NCBI GenBank assembly: GCA_020832825.1
Contig: JAJHRL010000003.1
Location: forward strand, 1-46,765
Source of the DNA: Candidatus Aenigmatarchaeota archaeon
Lineage (GTDB): Archaea > Aenigmatarchaeota > Aenigmatarchaeia > CG10238-14 > SpSt-28
Direction: 5' to 3'
Length of the DNA: 46,765 nt
Shown: one piece after another, positions 36,457 through 45,398 of the stretch
How positions within the stretch are numbered: position 1 is the first letter of the stretch
Layout of the letters: each line of letters opens with the position of its first letter
Translations under genes and position numbers: made by a program
The notes under the pieces: model-generated
Seen by the model: the letters and a program-made list of their open reading frames with translations, nothing else
Database searches by the model: none
Told to the model about the DNA's origin: nothing

Positions 36457-37056
36457 TTAAAGGGGTAGTGATGTAGTTCTGAATGAACTGAAGAGTTGAA
36501 GTAGTGAAGAAAGTGAAACTGATCTAGAGATGTAAATTGCCAGTGTTAAGTAAAAGGTTGCACCAACTGCTAGCATGAGTAAGCTTACTGCTACCCAAAT
36601 TGTAACTATATCTAGCTTGAAACTTTCCTTTAAAACTCTAAACGCCCCAGCAAAAGCAATTGCGAAATAAAGGGTAAAAAGTAAAGCTCCTAGAGCTACT
36701 GCAACCTTTTCTTGCCATCTGAAGATTACCGAAATCAATAGCGAAGAGAAAGCTACTCCAAAGAAAGGATAGACGAAAGCTATTAAAGCACCTGTAAAAT
36801 CTCCTTTACCTCCAAGTGTTGTTAGAATGGTTTGGGTAAAGAAGGCAACCACTAAAGTTCCTATTATTCCTCCGGTAAGGACTAGAGGTATTAGCGAAAA
36901 ATTCTGTGAAGGTAATCCTAGAGCTAAACTAAGAAAAATCCAGTCAATTACTAGCATTACTAACGCCTCGTTTGCATTTTTTTCCTTCGCTACTTTCGCT
37001 AGCGTCTCATGCGGTGCTGTTAAAAGCTCTTTTAGGAGTCGAGCCGTTATTGGCAT
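36457..37056 (-). CDS. Yip1-like multi-TM protein
   Basis: LLKELLTAPHETLAKVAKEKN followed by five to six TM helices. Confidence 0.6.
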   Translation of the reverse strand: MPITARLLKELLTAPHETLAKVAKEKNANEALVMLVIDWIFLSLALGLPSQNFSLIPLVLTGGIIGTLVVAFFTQTILTTLGGKGDFTGALIAFVYPFFGVAFSSLLISVIFRWQEKVAVALGALLFTLYFAIAFAGAFRVLKESFKLDIVTIWVAVSLLMLAVGATFYLTLAIYISRSVSLSSLLQLFSSFRTTSLPL

Positions 37057-37086
37057 AATGGTTGTTAAATTTTATATTTAAATGCT

Positions 37087-37332
37087 TCAAGCTTCTTCTT
37101 TTGCCATTTGATAAATCTCTCTTACCATCTTCTCTATACTTGAGATTTTCTCCGCTAGCAACTCATATTGAAGTTTTAAAGCGTCTATCTTTGCCATCAA
37201 GATTTCCATTTCTGGTTTTTGTTTCTCTTGAGTTGGTGCTTCTACATTTTTTACTTGCTGCAGTTGTTGGATAGGCGGAAAAACGGGCTCTTCCTTCTTC
37301 TCCTTTCTAAACGGGTTTCTAATCTTAAACAT
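37087..37332 (-). CDS. Small coiled-coil protein
   Basis: 81-aa ORF with basic N-terminus and C-terminal coiled coil AKIDALKLQYELLAEKISSIEKMVREIYQMAKEE. Confidence 0.6.
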   Translation of the reverse strand: MFKIRNPFRKEKKEEPVFPPIQQLQQVKNVEAPTQEKQKPEMEILMAKIDALKLQYELLAEKISSIEKMVREIYQMAKEEA

Positions 37333-37360
37333 TCTTGATTTTGCTTCTCTAACTTAAAAG

Positions 37361-37858
37361 CTATTCTAACTTAAGCAAAGATTTATAAGCTCGTAGAATC
37401 TTCTCGATCATCTCGCTACACATTTTTATATACTGTCTCCTTACTCTAAAGTAAAAAAAGAAATTGTAGAGCCAGAGAAGAGTTTTATAAAACGATGACT
37501 GTTGAAATGGTGTAATCAGCTTAAATTCAGTTTTAAGTTTACCTCCAATAAGGATAGTAAGCGTTCCATCTTTAGATGGATCTGTAGGTTGATTTCCGTC
37601 CATTACTATTTCAAAATAAATAGTGCTTCTTGCATCCATTCTTTTCTCAACAATTATTCTTGCATGAAATCCTCTTGGGTCAGAAGCTATACTCCACACA
37701 AATTCCCTTTCCTGATAATCTGCAGGATCGATCTCAATAGCTGCACGAAGAAGGCTATAAGCGGATTGATAAGCTTGGAATGGATTTGGTCCTTTATATA
37801 CAATTTTGACATGTCTCTCTGGAGCCAAACAATCGTCTTCTAAAATCCATACTGGCAT
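37361..37858 (-). CDS. Unknown-family protein, paralog of 37860-38408
   Basis: Shares VKIVYKGPNPFQAYQSAYSLLRA / EREFVWS / DPSKDGTLTILIGGKLKTEF pattern with its neighbour. Confidence 0.7.
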   Translation of the reverse strand: MPVWILEDDCLAPERHVKIVYKGPNPFQAYQSAYSLLRAAIEIDPADYQEREFVWSIASDPRGFHARIIVEKRMDARSTIYFEIVMDGNQPTDPSKDGTLTILIGGKLKTEFKLITPFQQSSFYKTLLWLYNFFFYFRVRRQYIKMCSEMIEKILRAYKSLLKLE

Positions 37859-37859
37859 A

Positions 37860-38408
37860 TTATCTCCTAGGTAGCGTATTTAGAAACTCTTTAATCGAGG
37901 AATGTAACTGCATCATGAGATTTGCACACTCTCGTTTATACTTCATTCTAGCTTCTTCATATATGAATTTATGATAAAACGTCCTAAAAAGTTCGTAAAG
38001 CAAACTTCTTTGCCAAAGTGTATCTTGTGGATACTCTGTTCTTAGCATACCCTCAATAGTAATAGAAAGATCTCCTTCCTTTCCTACTTCCTTACTTGGC
38101 CTTATTTTTCCTTTCATCGTTACACTTATTTGAATGTAGCTAAACCTATCCATATCTTTTATTACATCAAACCTTACAGAGAATTTTTCTTCCATTCCTT
38201 CTCTCATCCAACTAAAATCTCTTTCTATTATTTCGGTTTCCGGAACTTTGGTTATTTGAGATAGAATCTTTTTTGTTTGATAGTATGCTGCTTGAGGATT
38301 TGGACCGGAATATTCTAAAGTTATAAACTTCTTGCCTGGAAAAGGAGACCCAGGCACTTCCAAACAATCCTCATGAATTACCAACTTTGTTCTCGCAAAT
38401 ATTGGCAT
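37860..38408 (-). CDS. Unknown-family protein, paralog of 37361-37858
   Basis: Shares ITLEYSGPNPQAAYYQTKKILSQ / ERDFSWM / PSKEVGKEGDLSITIEGMLRTEY pattern with its neighbour. Confidence 0.7.
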   Translation of the reverse strand: MPIFARTKLVIHEDCLEVPGSPFPGKKFITLEYSGPNPQAAYYQTKKILSQITKVPETEIIERDFSWMREGMEEKFSVRFDVIKDMDRFSYIQISVTMKGKIRPSKEVGKEGDLSITIEGMLRTEYPQDTLWQRSLLYELFRTFYHKFIYEEARMKYKRECANLMMQLHSSIKEFLNTLPRR

Positions 38409-38519
38409 AAATATTTTTTGATGCTACATTAATATTATTTATGGAGCAACCACATTATACAACTCAAACAATTTTGGTAAATATTTTCCTCTGTTGTGTT
38501 TACTTTTTGAGGTGAAAAA

Positions 38520-38678
38520 ATGCAGAAAATTGTTGGATTTATGTTAATCTTGATTGGTCTTTCCATGATAATTTTTTTTCCATTTTTAGACAGATATCAA
38601 CCTGAAGAAATGGCCAAAACTGCTGCCTTAATTGGAGCAATACTAACTTTTGCTGGAATTTTTCTTCTCAAAAGTTAA
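38520..38678 (+). CDS. Small two-TM membrane protein (52 aa, absent from ORF track)
   Basis: MQKIVGFMLILIGLSMIIFFPFLDRYQPEEMAKTAALIGAILTFAGIFLLKS*; preceded by a GAGGTG-like ribosome-binding site. Confidence 0.65.
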   Translation: MQKIVGFMLILIGLSMIIFFPFLDRYQPEEMAKTAALIGAILTFAGIFLLKS

Positions 38679-38700
38679 TATTCACAAATAAAAATTAGTT

Positions 38701-40473
38701 ATGATTGAGTATCCGCGTTATCCTGCAGATTTTCCTCCGAAGATGAGACCTGGGGAAGGAGTAAATTCAAATCCCAATGATCAAAATGAAACTTTGGTTT
38801 ATAGTGCTCCGTTAGGAGGATGTACTAAAGTTTACTACAGTCTGATGGTTTGGCTTGGAACATGGGGGTTTCAAACCTTCAAAGTTGAAGAGAGCATATT
38901 CGTTTCTCCAGTAAATAAGAATTACTATGAAATCGTGTTAGGAGAGAAAGAAAGACTGGCCCAGCAGATTAAAACTGGTTTAACAAGCATTGCTCAAGCT
39001 TATGCGGATCTTGAGCTAATTTTACATGATCTAAGAAAGTACAAAGAATATGTAAGGCTTTTCAACGAAATTGAAGAAGCAGAAAATATTTTAAAGAAAG
39101 AAAAAGATGAAAAGAAAATTGAAGAGGCGAAAAATAAGAAGATAAAGGCCTTACAAACATTAAGATCCATTTTCATAGATCAAGTTGACGTGCATACAGA
39201 TTTACCAAATGTTCCTATAGCCCTTCGCTCTATTGCTTCAAGATGGCCAACTATAATCTCAGATTTTATGAAGCTTGATAATGAAAGCAAACCAGAAGAA
39301 ATAAAATTAGATGTTTCCTATGCTGAAAAAGTTGTACTAGCTACAAAGAATAAGCTATTCTGGAGTTGGTTGGAAATGTTTAAGAATACGGTTAAACAGA
39401 GGTACGAAAGGTTAAAAGAGCTGGCTGTGGCAAGGGAAAACTCTGTAAGAGAATATAAAGAGATGCTAAAACCAATTGCAGCAAGATATAAGATGATAAA
39501 TGACATGCTTAGCTTTCCTGAAAAGAGGGGGAGAATGTATGTTCACGTTTTTAGACCAGAGGCTCAGGCTTTTTCTATAGATACTATGACTGTGTGGGCC
39601 TGGAAACCGTTTGCACCAGAGGAAAAATGGAAAGCGAGCAGGCAGCAATTTGACAAAGTACCTGCAAAACAAGCCGGTTTTACTGATGAGGAAATAGAGG
39701 AGATAAAAAAAATTCAAAAAGAGAAAGGTAAGAAGTATGTCGATGAGAATGGAATGGTAGAGGCTTTGCCAATAGAGCCTTCTATTGATGGTATTGTAAG
39801 AGAAATAGTGAGAAAAATAAATGAAGATTCGGAATATAAAAAGTTTGGAGTAAAAATTACTACGGAAGACCTTTTTGAAGCAAGAAAAAGACTTTTAGAG
39901 AGATACCGCAAACTACCTGAAGGATCTGGCGGTGTAATTTGGCCTTTTAGTCCGTATTTCGTATTTGTTGAGATTCCAATGAGAAGAACATGTCTGCTCC
40001 TGCCAGATGGTACCCAGCTTGAAAGTCTGGCTATAGAAAATTTAAGAACATATGTTAAGACTCAAAACATAATAATTGGGCACATTCTGGAGGTAATGGC
40101 AAGAGAGAAAATATTAGAGAATTACATAGGCCAACTACTAGGAGAATTTGGAATAGATAAGGAAGGGAAAGTGAAAAAAGTTGAAGAAATGTTAAAGGAG
40201 GAGTTTCCCTATATTTATGGAGAAGTTAAAAAAACAACGGAAACAAAAGAGAAAGAAAAGAAAGCTGGTGTGTTGGATTTTCTGAAGAAAATCATGGACT
40301 ATTTTGGAATTCAACTAACATTCTTAAGATCGTATGGACCTTACGAATTTAATGTAGCTTATCGATTAGCAAAACATTACTTTAAATTCTCTGGAGAAGT
40401 GTTTAAGCAAATCAAAAGTTTTCTTGACTCTTCTTTCCAAGTTCCAGGGGCCTCTGCGGAGGTTAAAATATGA
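38701..40473 (+). CDS. Uncharacterised 590-aa protein with coiled-coil segments
   Basis: Long ORF with no family motif I recognise; stop overlaps the start of the downstream TIM-barrel gene. Confidence 0.75.
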   Translation: MIEYPRYPADFPPKMRPGEGVNSNPNDQNETLVYSAPLGGCTKVYYSLMVWLGTWGFQTFKVEESIFVSPVNKNYYEIVLGEKERLAQQIKTGLTSIAQAYADLELILHDLRKYKEYVRLFNEIEEAENILKKEKDEKKIEEAKNKKIKALQTLRSIFIDQVDVHTDLPNVPIALRSIASRWPTIISDFMKLDNESKPEEIKLDVSYAEKVVLATKNKLFWSWLEMFKNTVKQRYERLKELAVARENSVREYKEMLKPIAARYKMINDMLSFPEKRGRMYVHVFRPEAQAFSIDTMTVWAWKPFAPEEKWKASRQQFDKVPAKQAGFTDEEIEEIKKIQKEKGKKYVDENGMVEALPIEPSIDGIVREIVRKINEDSEYKKFGVKITTEDLFEARKRLLERYRKLPEGSGGVIWPFSPYFVFVEIPMRRTCLLLPDGTQLESLAIENLRTYVKTQNIIIGHILEVMAREKILENYIGQLLGEFGIDKEGKVKKVEEMLKEEFPYIYGEVKKTTETKEKEKKAGVLDFLKKIMDYFGIQLTFLRSYGPYEFNVAYRLAKHYFKFSGEVFKQIKSFLDSSFQVPGASAEVKI

Positions 40474-42296
40474 GCTATAAAATTGGTGTTTCGAGCGGAT
40501 GGTGGAGTATTGCAAGAAGTGAGGAATTATTGGGTATAGCGAGTAAGATAGGTTCTGTTGCAACTTATGGTGTAAACTTCGTTCAAGTTGATTTTGAGAG
40601 CATAGCGGAGTTTCAAGAACCAGAGGTTATCAAAAAAATAAAGAGACTTGTGGATACTCTGCAAGTAGATTGGGGTATGCATGGGGAGATTGGAGAAATG
40701 ATGGCTCTTGAAAGCGCCCTTGAAGTTTTTTGGAAGCATAGTCATAGGAGGCTTCATCAATATTTAGATACAATCTATTTGAAATTCTGGATAGAAGGAG
40801 ATTATAGAGAATACATTCCAAAATACATCGTTTTTCATGCTTCTAATACATTGACAATAGCTATGATTGTTGAAAGATATAGATATGCTGGGCAAATGAC
40901 TGTAACACCATTTGGAGATGTTAATTGGATAGAATTCATCAATAGAAATAAAAAATTAAAGGAATGGGTTGAAAAAAGCAATTTGCTTTACTTTTTAATT
41001 GGAAAGGAGAGCGGTCTCGGTTTTGTATCTGTTGAAGACATAAAAAAGAAGATTTATGAAAAAATAGGAGAAGAGGTTATGAAAGAAGGCGAATCTCTTA
41101 AGGAAGAGTTAGAAAAGGAAGTAGAAACTCATAGGCATGCATGGGAGTTTTTCAGAGAGATTACAAAACTTAGGTTTGCAGAAGGCGCAATAACCTATGA
41201 AGACATAGCATATCTTATAGTAGCAAGATATCTTTTCGAGGAAAGGAATAATCCGAACGAGCCTCTATGGAATCTTTTCTTTCCTAACTATTCAACAGAA
41301 AATGGATGGGAAAAACTTGAAGAAGATTTGATGGGAAAGGAAGTAAAATTCTTAAATATTGAAAAGGGAGAGGTAAGATTACCTCCACAAATAGTAGCTT
41401 TAGTTGCAGCAAGATACATTCTTGGTCATTTCACAGAAAGAAATAAGGAAGAATTTATAGCAGAGGAGAAGAGACAGTTGGAAAGAATTCTACCAAAAGA
41501 CAAATTGAAAGAAATAGAGGAGAATTTCCTAAAGAAAACACCATTCGAGAAACTTGCAATATTAAACAATCTTATCTCAGAAAAAGTAGGAAAGGAGAAA
41601 AGAAAATTCATGATACTTTTTGAAAATCCTGAACTTAAAGCGGCTGGGGAAGAAGGATTACAAAGGCTTATCCACGCTGTTGACATCTACAAAATGGTTA
41701 AAGCTGCAGAAAAAATTGCTAAAGATGTGTACATAGGAATGGTTTTTGATCAGGAGCACTATTTGCACAATAACTTAGACCCAATGAACGAGATAAAAAG
41801 TCTTAAGAGCGAAGCAAGCGACTTAGGAAAGTTTCTTCTCGTTTTCCATGTCGGTGCTCCTAAACCTTATCATCCTGCTCATGAACCGATAGATATTGGT
41901 AGTGAGGCACAATTTTGGATTTACAAATATGCATACGAACTTAGAAAACTTGGATTTGGAGTGGGAGAAAATGAAGGAATTTTTATTTTTGAGAGAGGCG
42001 GAGCCAGAGGACAAACTCCAGCTCAATTTATAGGTCAATCGGCTGCTGCACTAAGAATTATTGTTGAATATCTAGAGAAAAACGTGGAACCAGAAAAGCT
42101 TCCACCAGAATTTTATGGTATTTCCCCGAAAGAGATACTTGCTGAAGAAAGACAGCTTGCTATTATTAGAGAGCATTTCTTCGATCCGCTAAAAGGTTTG
42201 TTGCAAGTTCCTGAGGAAGAATACACATTCTTAGGAAGTAAAGCCATAGAGAAAGGGAAAAGACCTGAAGAATGGAAGAAAGAAGAGATAAGATAA
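40470..42296 (+). CDS. Xylose-isomerase/AP-endonuclease-like TIM-barrel protein with large helical insertion
   Basis: IGVSSGWWSIARSEELLGIASKIGSVATYGVNFVQVDFESIAEF...WGMHGEIGEMM...YIVFHAS...VYIGMVFDQEHYLHNN...FLLVFHVGAPKPYHPAHEPI...IFIFERGGARG. Confidence 0.65.
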   Translation: MSYKIGVSSGWWSIARSEELLGIASKIGSVATYGVNFVQVDFESIAEFQEPEVIKKIKRLVDTLQVDWGMHGEIGEMMALESALEVFWKHSHRRLHQYLDTIYLKFWIEGDYREYIPKYIVFHASNTLTIAMIVERYRYAGQMTVTPFGDVNWIEFINRNKKLKEWVEKSNLLYFLIGKESGLGFVSVEDIKKKIYEKIGEEVMKEGESLKEELEKEVETHRHAWEFFREITKLRFAEGAITYEDIAYLIVARYLFEERNNPNEPLWNLFFPNYSTENGWEKLEEDLMGKEVKFLNIEKGEVRLPPQIVALVAARYILGHFTERNKEEFIAEEKRQLERILPKDKLKEIEENFLKKTPFEKLAILNNLISEKVGKEKRKFMILFENPELKAAGEEGLQRLIHAVDIYKMVKAAEKIAKDVYIGMVFDQEHYLHNNLDPMNEIKSLKSEASDLGKFLLVFHVGAPKPYHPAHEPIDIGSEAQFWIYKYAYELRKLGFGVGENEGIFIFERGGARGQTPAQFIGQSAAALRIIVEYLEKNVEPEKLPPEFYGISPKEILAEERQLAIIREHFFDPLKGLLQVPEEEYTFLGSKAIEKGKRPEEWKKEEIR

Positions 42297-42324
42297 GCTT
42301 TAAAGTTTGAAAACATATTAAAAA

Positions 42325-43152
42325 ATGATTGAAAAGCTGGAAAAAGAATTAGAAAATGTTAAGCTTGTAAAGAAAGACGAAATAGAGGAAAGGAAAAATT
42401 TCTTAATCGAAAAAAGTGTGAAGCTAATGAATGAAGTTAGAAAAAAATTTGGAGAAATAGTTAAATCTGTTTTAATATTTGGCTCCGTTGCGAGAGGCGA
42501 CCTTAAGCCAACTTCAGATGCTGACGTATGGATAATACTCGATGATACTCTTTCAAAGACATCTGTAGATCTAGAAAGAGTGAAAGAAGAGATAGTAAGC
42601 ATGGCAGAAAGTCTGAAGGATTTACATGTACAAACTACATATCTAACTGAATTCTGGCAGTGGGTTAGGGCAGGTTCACCAGAATTGGTGAATTTCCTAA
42701 GATATGGCCTAGTTCTTTACGATACAGGATTTGTAAAACCTGTACAGCGCATGCTTCAACTTGGATTACTTCCTCCTAGTGAAGAAGTCATTAAATTAAA
42801 GCAAAAAACCTCGGAAATAAGACTAGAAAGGATAAAAGGAGATTTGAAAAACCTGGTTTTTGATTTGAGGTATTGCGCGAGCGATATGATACAAGCTGTT
42901 GTTATGTACTATTATAAAACTCAGCCGGATCCAAAAGACATTCCTAAGTATTTGGAAAAAATGATAGAAGAAGGTAAAATAGAGAAAGAGATCCTAGAAA
43001 AGTGGAAAGAGATTGATAAGCTATGGAAAGATGTAGACCATCAAATTGTCAAGGAAGTTGATGGAGAGTATGTTCAAAAAACTTTGAAATTAACACAAGA
43101 AATAGTTGAAAGAATGAAGAAATTGCTTCCTCAAGAAATATTGGAGGTGTAA
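42325..43152 (+). CDS. MNT-type nucleotidyltransferase with HEPN-like helical C-terminus
   Basis: SVLIFGSVARGDLKPTSDADVWIIL matches GSx10DxD; C-terminal helices with WKDVDH in place of an Rx4H motif. Confidence 0.8.
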   Translation: MIEKLEKELENVKLVKKDEIEERKNFLIEKSVKLMNEVRKKFGEIVKSVLIFGSVARGDLKPTSDADVWIILDDTLSKTSVDLERVKEEIVSMAESLKDLHVQTTYLTEFWQWVRAGSPELVNFLRYGLVLYDTGFVKPVQRMLQLGLLPPSEEVIKLKQKTSEIRLERIKGDLKNLVFDLRYCASDMIQAVVMYYYKTQPDPKDIPKYLEKMIEEGKIEKEILEKWKEIDKLWKDVDHQIVKEVDGEYVQKTLKLTQEIVERMKKLLPQEILEV

Positions 43153-43155
43153 AAA

Positions 43156-44289
43156 GTGAATGAAAGAGAGAAAAGAATGCAAGAGGCAAGAGAGTTTGCA
43201 AAGAGGGCATTAGAAAAATATGGCAACCTGATAAAATCTATTGTCTTGATGGGCTCGCTTGCTAGAGGAGAATTTAAGCCAGAAAGTGATATAGACATAA
43301 TAGTAATATTAGATGATACGCTAGAAGAGTTAAGCGAACAAAAATTAGAAGCGATAGATGATGATTTGGAAAAAATAGCAAAAAGTATTTCAGATAGACT
43401 ATCAATTCAACCATCTTACACTTTAACTGAGTTTGTTGATTATGCAAAATCTGGTCATCCCATAGTTTACAATTTCATCAAAGAGGGGGAACCTCTTTTT
43501 GATTCTGGCTTCTTCATGCCATGGAAAAGACTACTTAAACTTGGAAAGATTCAGGGGACGAGGGAAGCAATAGAGAATTATATGGAAGATGCTCCAAAAA
43601 AGTTAGCTAGGGCAAAAACTGTAAAATTGTTAATGCTTGCCGAAGATTGCTATTACGCTATGGTAAACTCAACCCAAGCTGTTCTAATGTTCATGGGTTT
43701 GGAACCACCTGTACCAAGTAAGTTGTATGACGAAGTAATGGAATATCTCGTTAAGCCTGGTCTTTTAGAAGAAGAATATGCAAAATGGTTGAAAGAAATT
43801 GTTCAAATAAGAAAAGACATAGAACATAAAAAACTTTTGGATGTTAAAGGAGAATTTGTAGATCAATGGATTGAAAGAGCGGAAAAATATGTTGAAAAAA
43901 TGTTTAACTTGCTTAATGCGCTTGAGATAAGAAAGAAAGAGAAGATTCTTGAAAGAACGCATGAGGTTATGATTAAAGCTGCAGCAACGGCCATAAAAGC
44001 CTTACATAAGTTGCCAGAAAACATGCAAATAGATGAATTGGAAAAACATCTAGGAATTAGTATAAGAGATGCTTTTAAAAGAGACTTCATAGATTCAAAA
44101 AGAATTGAAGGATATTACTTTGACATTTGGAAAAGAATTGAAGAATTGAAGAAAGAAGTTATAGATGAAAAGAAATTGGAGAAGTTAAAAGGAAATGAAG
44201 TAGAGCAATTGAGAGAATATGTAAGAAAGCTTATTCATGAGCTCTCTAGAGCTTTGAAAGAAGAAAGGAAAAACATTGAACAAAGCTAA
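43156..44289 (+). CDS. MNT-type nucleotidyltransferase with HEPN-like helical C-terminus
   Basis: SIVLMGSLARGEFKPESDIDIIVIL matches GSx10DxD; C-terminal helices with RKDIEH (Rx4H). GTG start. Confidence 0.8.
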   Translation: MNEREKRMQEAREFAKRALEKYGNLIKSIVLMGSLARGEFKPESDIDIIVILDDTLEELSEQKLEAIDDDLEKIAKSISDRLSIQPSYTLTEFVDYAKSGHPIVYNFIKEGEPLFDSGFFMPWKRLLKLGKIQGTREAIENYMEDAPKKLARAKTVKLLMLAEDCYYAMVNSTQAVLMFMGLEPPVPSKLYDEVMEYLVKPGLLEEEYAKWLKEIVQIRKDIEHKKLLDVKGEFVDQWIERAEKYVEKMFNLLNALEIRKKEKILERTHEVMIKAAATAIKALHKLPENMQIDELEKHLGISIRDAFKRDFIDSKRIEGYYFDIWKRIEELKKEVIDEKKLEKLKGNEVEQLREYVRKLIHELSRALKEERKNIEQS

Positions 44290-44292
44290 TTA

Positions 44293-44463
44293 TTATTCCA
44301 TTATTAAATCAGTATGTTTACCGACTCCACTAAGCTGAATAGATATGGGGTTATATCCTTTCGTTTGTTTAAATGCATTAAGAATTCTATCACACTCTCC
44401 TTTGATAAACCTTCTTTCTTTTGAAGTAAATCGCTTGAGAACTCCTGCACTACTATTGCACAT
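44293..44463 (-). CDS. Possible small protein or decayed gene fragment
   Basis: Minus strand reads (VISCVSKITEVSEKEIIEI)MCNSSAGVLKRFTSKERRFIKGECDRILNAFKQTKGYNPISIQLSGVGKHTDLIME*; coding-like, but upstream residues lack a start codon. Confidence 0.4.
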   Translation of the reverse strand: MCNSSAGVLKRFTSKERRFIKGECDRILNAFKQTKGYNPISIQLSGVGKHTDLIME

Positions 44464-44544
44464 TATTTCAATAATTTCTTTTTCACTAACCTCAGTTATT
44501 TTTGAAACACATGAAATTACTCTTTAAAAAACAATTCAACAAAA

Positions 44545-45360
44545 TTAAAATTTTGAGGATAAATTACTAGCTTCATGCTTTTCTGACCGAAAGATCTTTA
44601 AGGCCTTTTCATAACTTTTCATATCATTGATCGGTAGCCAAACATCTGGCGGAACAACTAGACTGTAAAGTTTTCCTTGAGAGGCAAGCCGAGGTATAAT
44701 AACATCTTCAAACTCAATTGGTTTTGGTAGAGTAATTTCTATCTCTTCTCTTATTAAATCAAGGACCTCTTTTTCAAACATATAGAGACCAATGTTAGTT
44801 AAGGTATCTACTAATGGTTTCTCAACGAAAGAAATAACCTTTCCCTCTCCATTCAATTTAGCAACACCGAATGGAAACTCTATTCCATTTACTAAAGTTA
44901 TCGTACCTAGTGAGCCATATTTATTAACAAAAGAAAGATGTTGAAGAAAGAGCTTTAATGGTAGTAGAGAATCGAACTTCAGATCATCTGGAAAAGAAAT
45001 TATAAACCTTTCCTTTTTTATTTTTCCTTGATCAAGTGCATATTTCAAAGCTTTTCCTTTTCCCCAATTCTCCGTTGTTGGATCAACCGAAATTTCCACG
45101 CTAAATCTCTTCTTATAACCCATTTTTTCCACATGCTCTTCTATTTGTTCATGCATATGACCAAGAACTAAAACAAAATTTTTAAATCCACATTTAGCAA
45201 AGAAATCTAACTCATTGTCTAATAGTGTCCATCCTTCCCTCAATTCGAGTAATGCTTTTGGTTTATCTATTTTTCCCATTCTTTTTGCGGAACCGCCAGC
45301 AAGAATAACAACTTGAGTTTTTTCTACCTCTTTCTTAAGATTTTCTAAAATCTCTACCAT
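44545..45360 (-). CDS. Sugar-nucleotide pyrophosphorylase-like nucleotidyltransferase
   Basis: VVILAGGSAKRMGKIDKPKALLEL...FIISFPDDLKFDSLLPLK...VISFVEKPLVDTLTNIGLYMFEKEVLDLI. Confidence 0.88.
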   Translation of the reverse strand: MVEILENLKKEVEKTQVVILAGGSAKRMGKIDKPKALLELREGWTLLDNELDFFAKCGFKNFVLVLGHMHEQIEEHVEKMGYKKRFSVEISVDPTTENWGKGKALKYALDQGKIKKERFIISFPDDLKFDSLLPLKLFLQHLSFVNKYGSLGTITLVNGIEFPFGVAKLNGEGKVISFVEKPLVDTLTNIGLYMFEKEVLDLIREEIEITLPKPIEFEDVIIPRLASQGKLYSLVVPPDVWLPINDMKSYEKALKIFRSEKHEASNLSSKF

Positions 45361-45398
45361 ATGAAATTTTAGAGAACATTTTTAAAGTTGCAGATAAT

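Noticed and set aside
38760-38780. TTCAAATCCC-like T-loop sequence
   Set aside because: Inside the 590-aa CDS, with no acceptor or anticodon stems around it.
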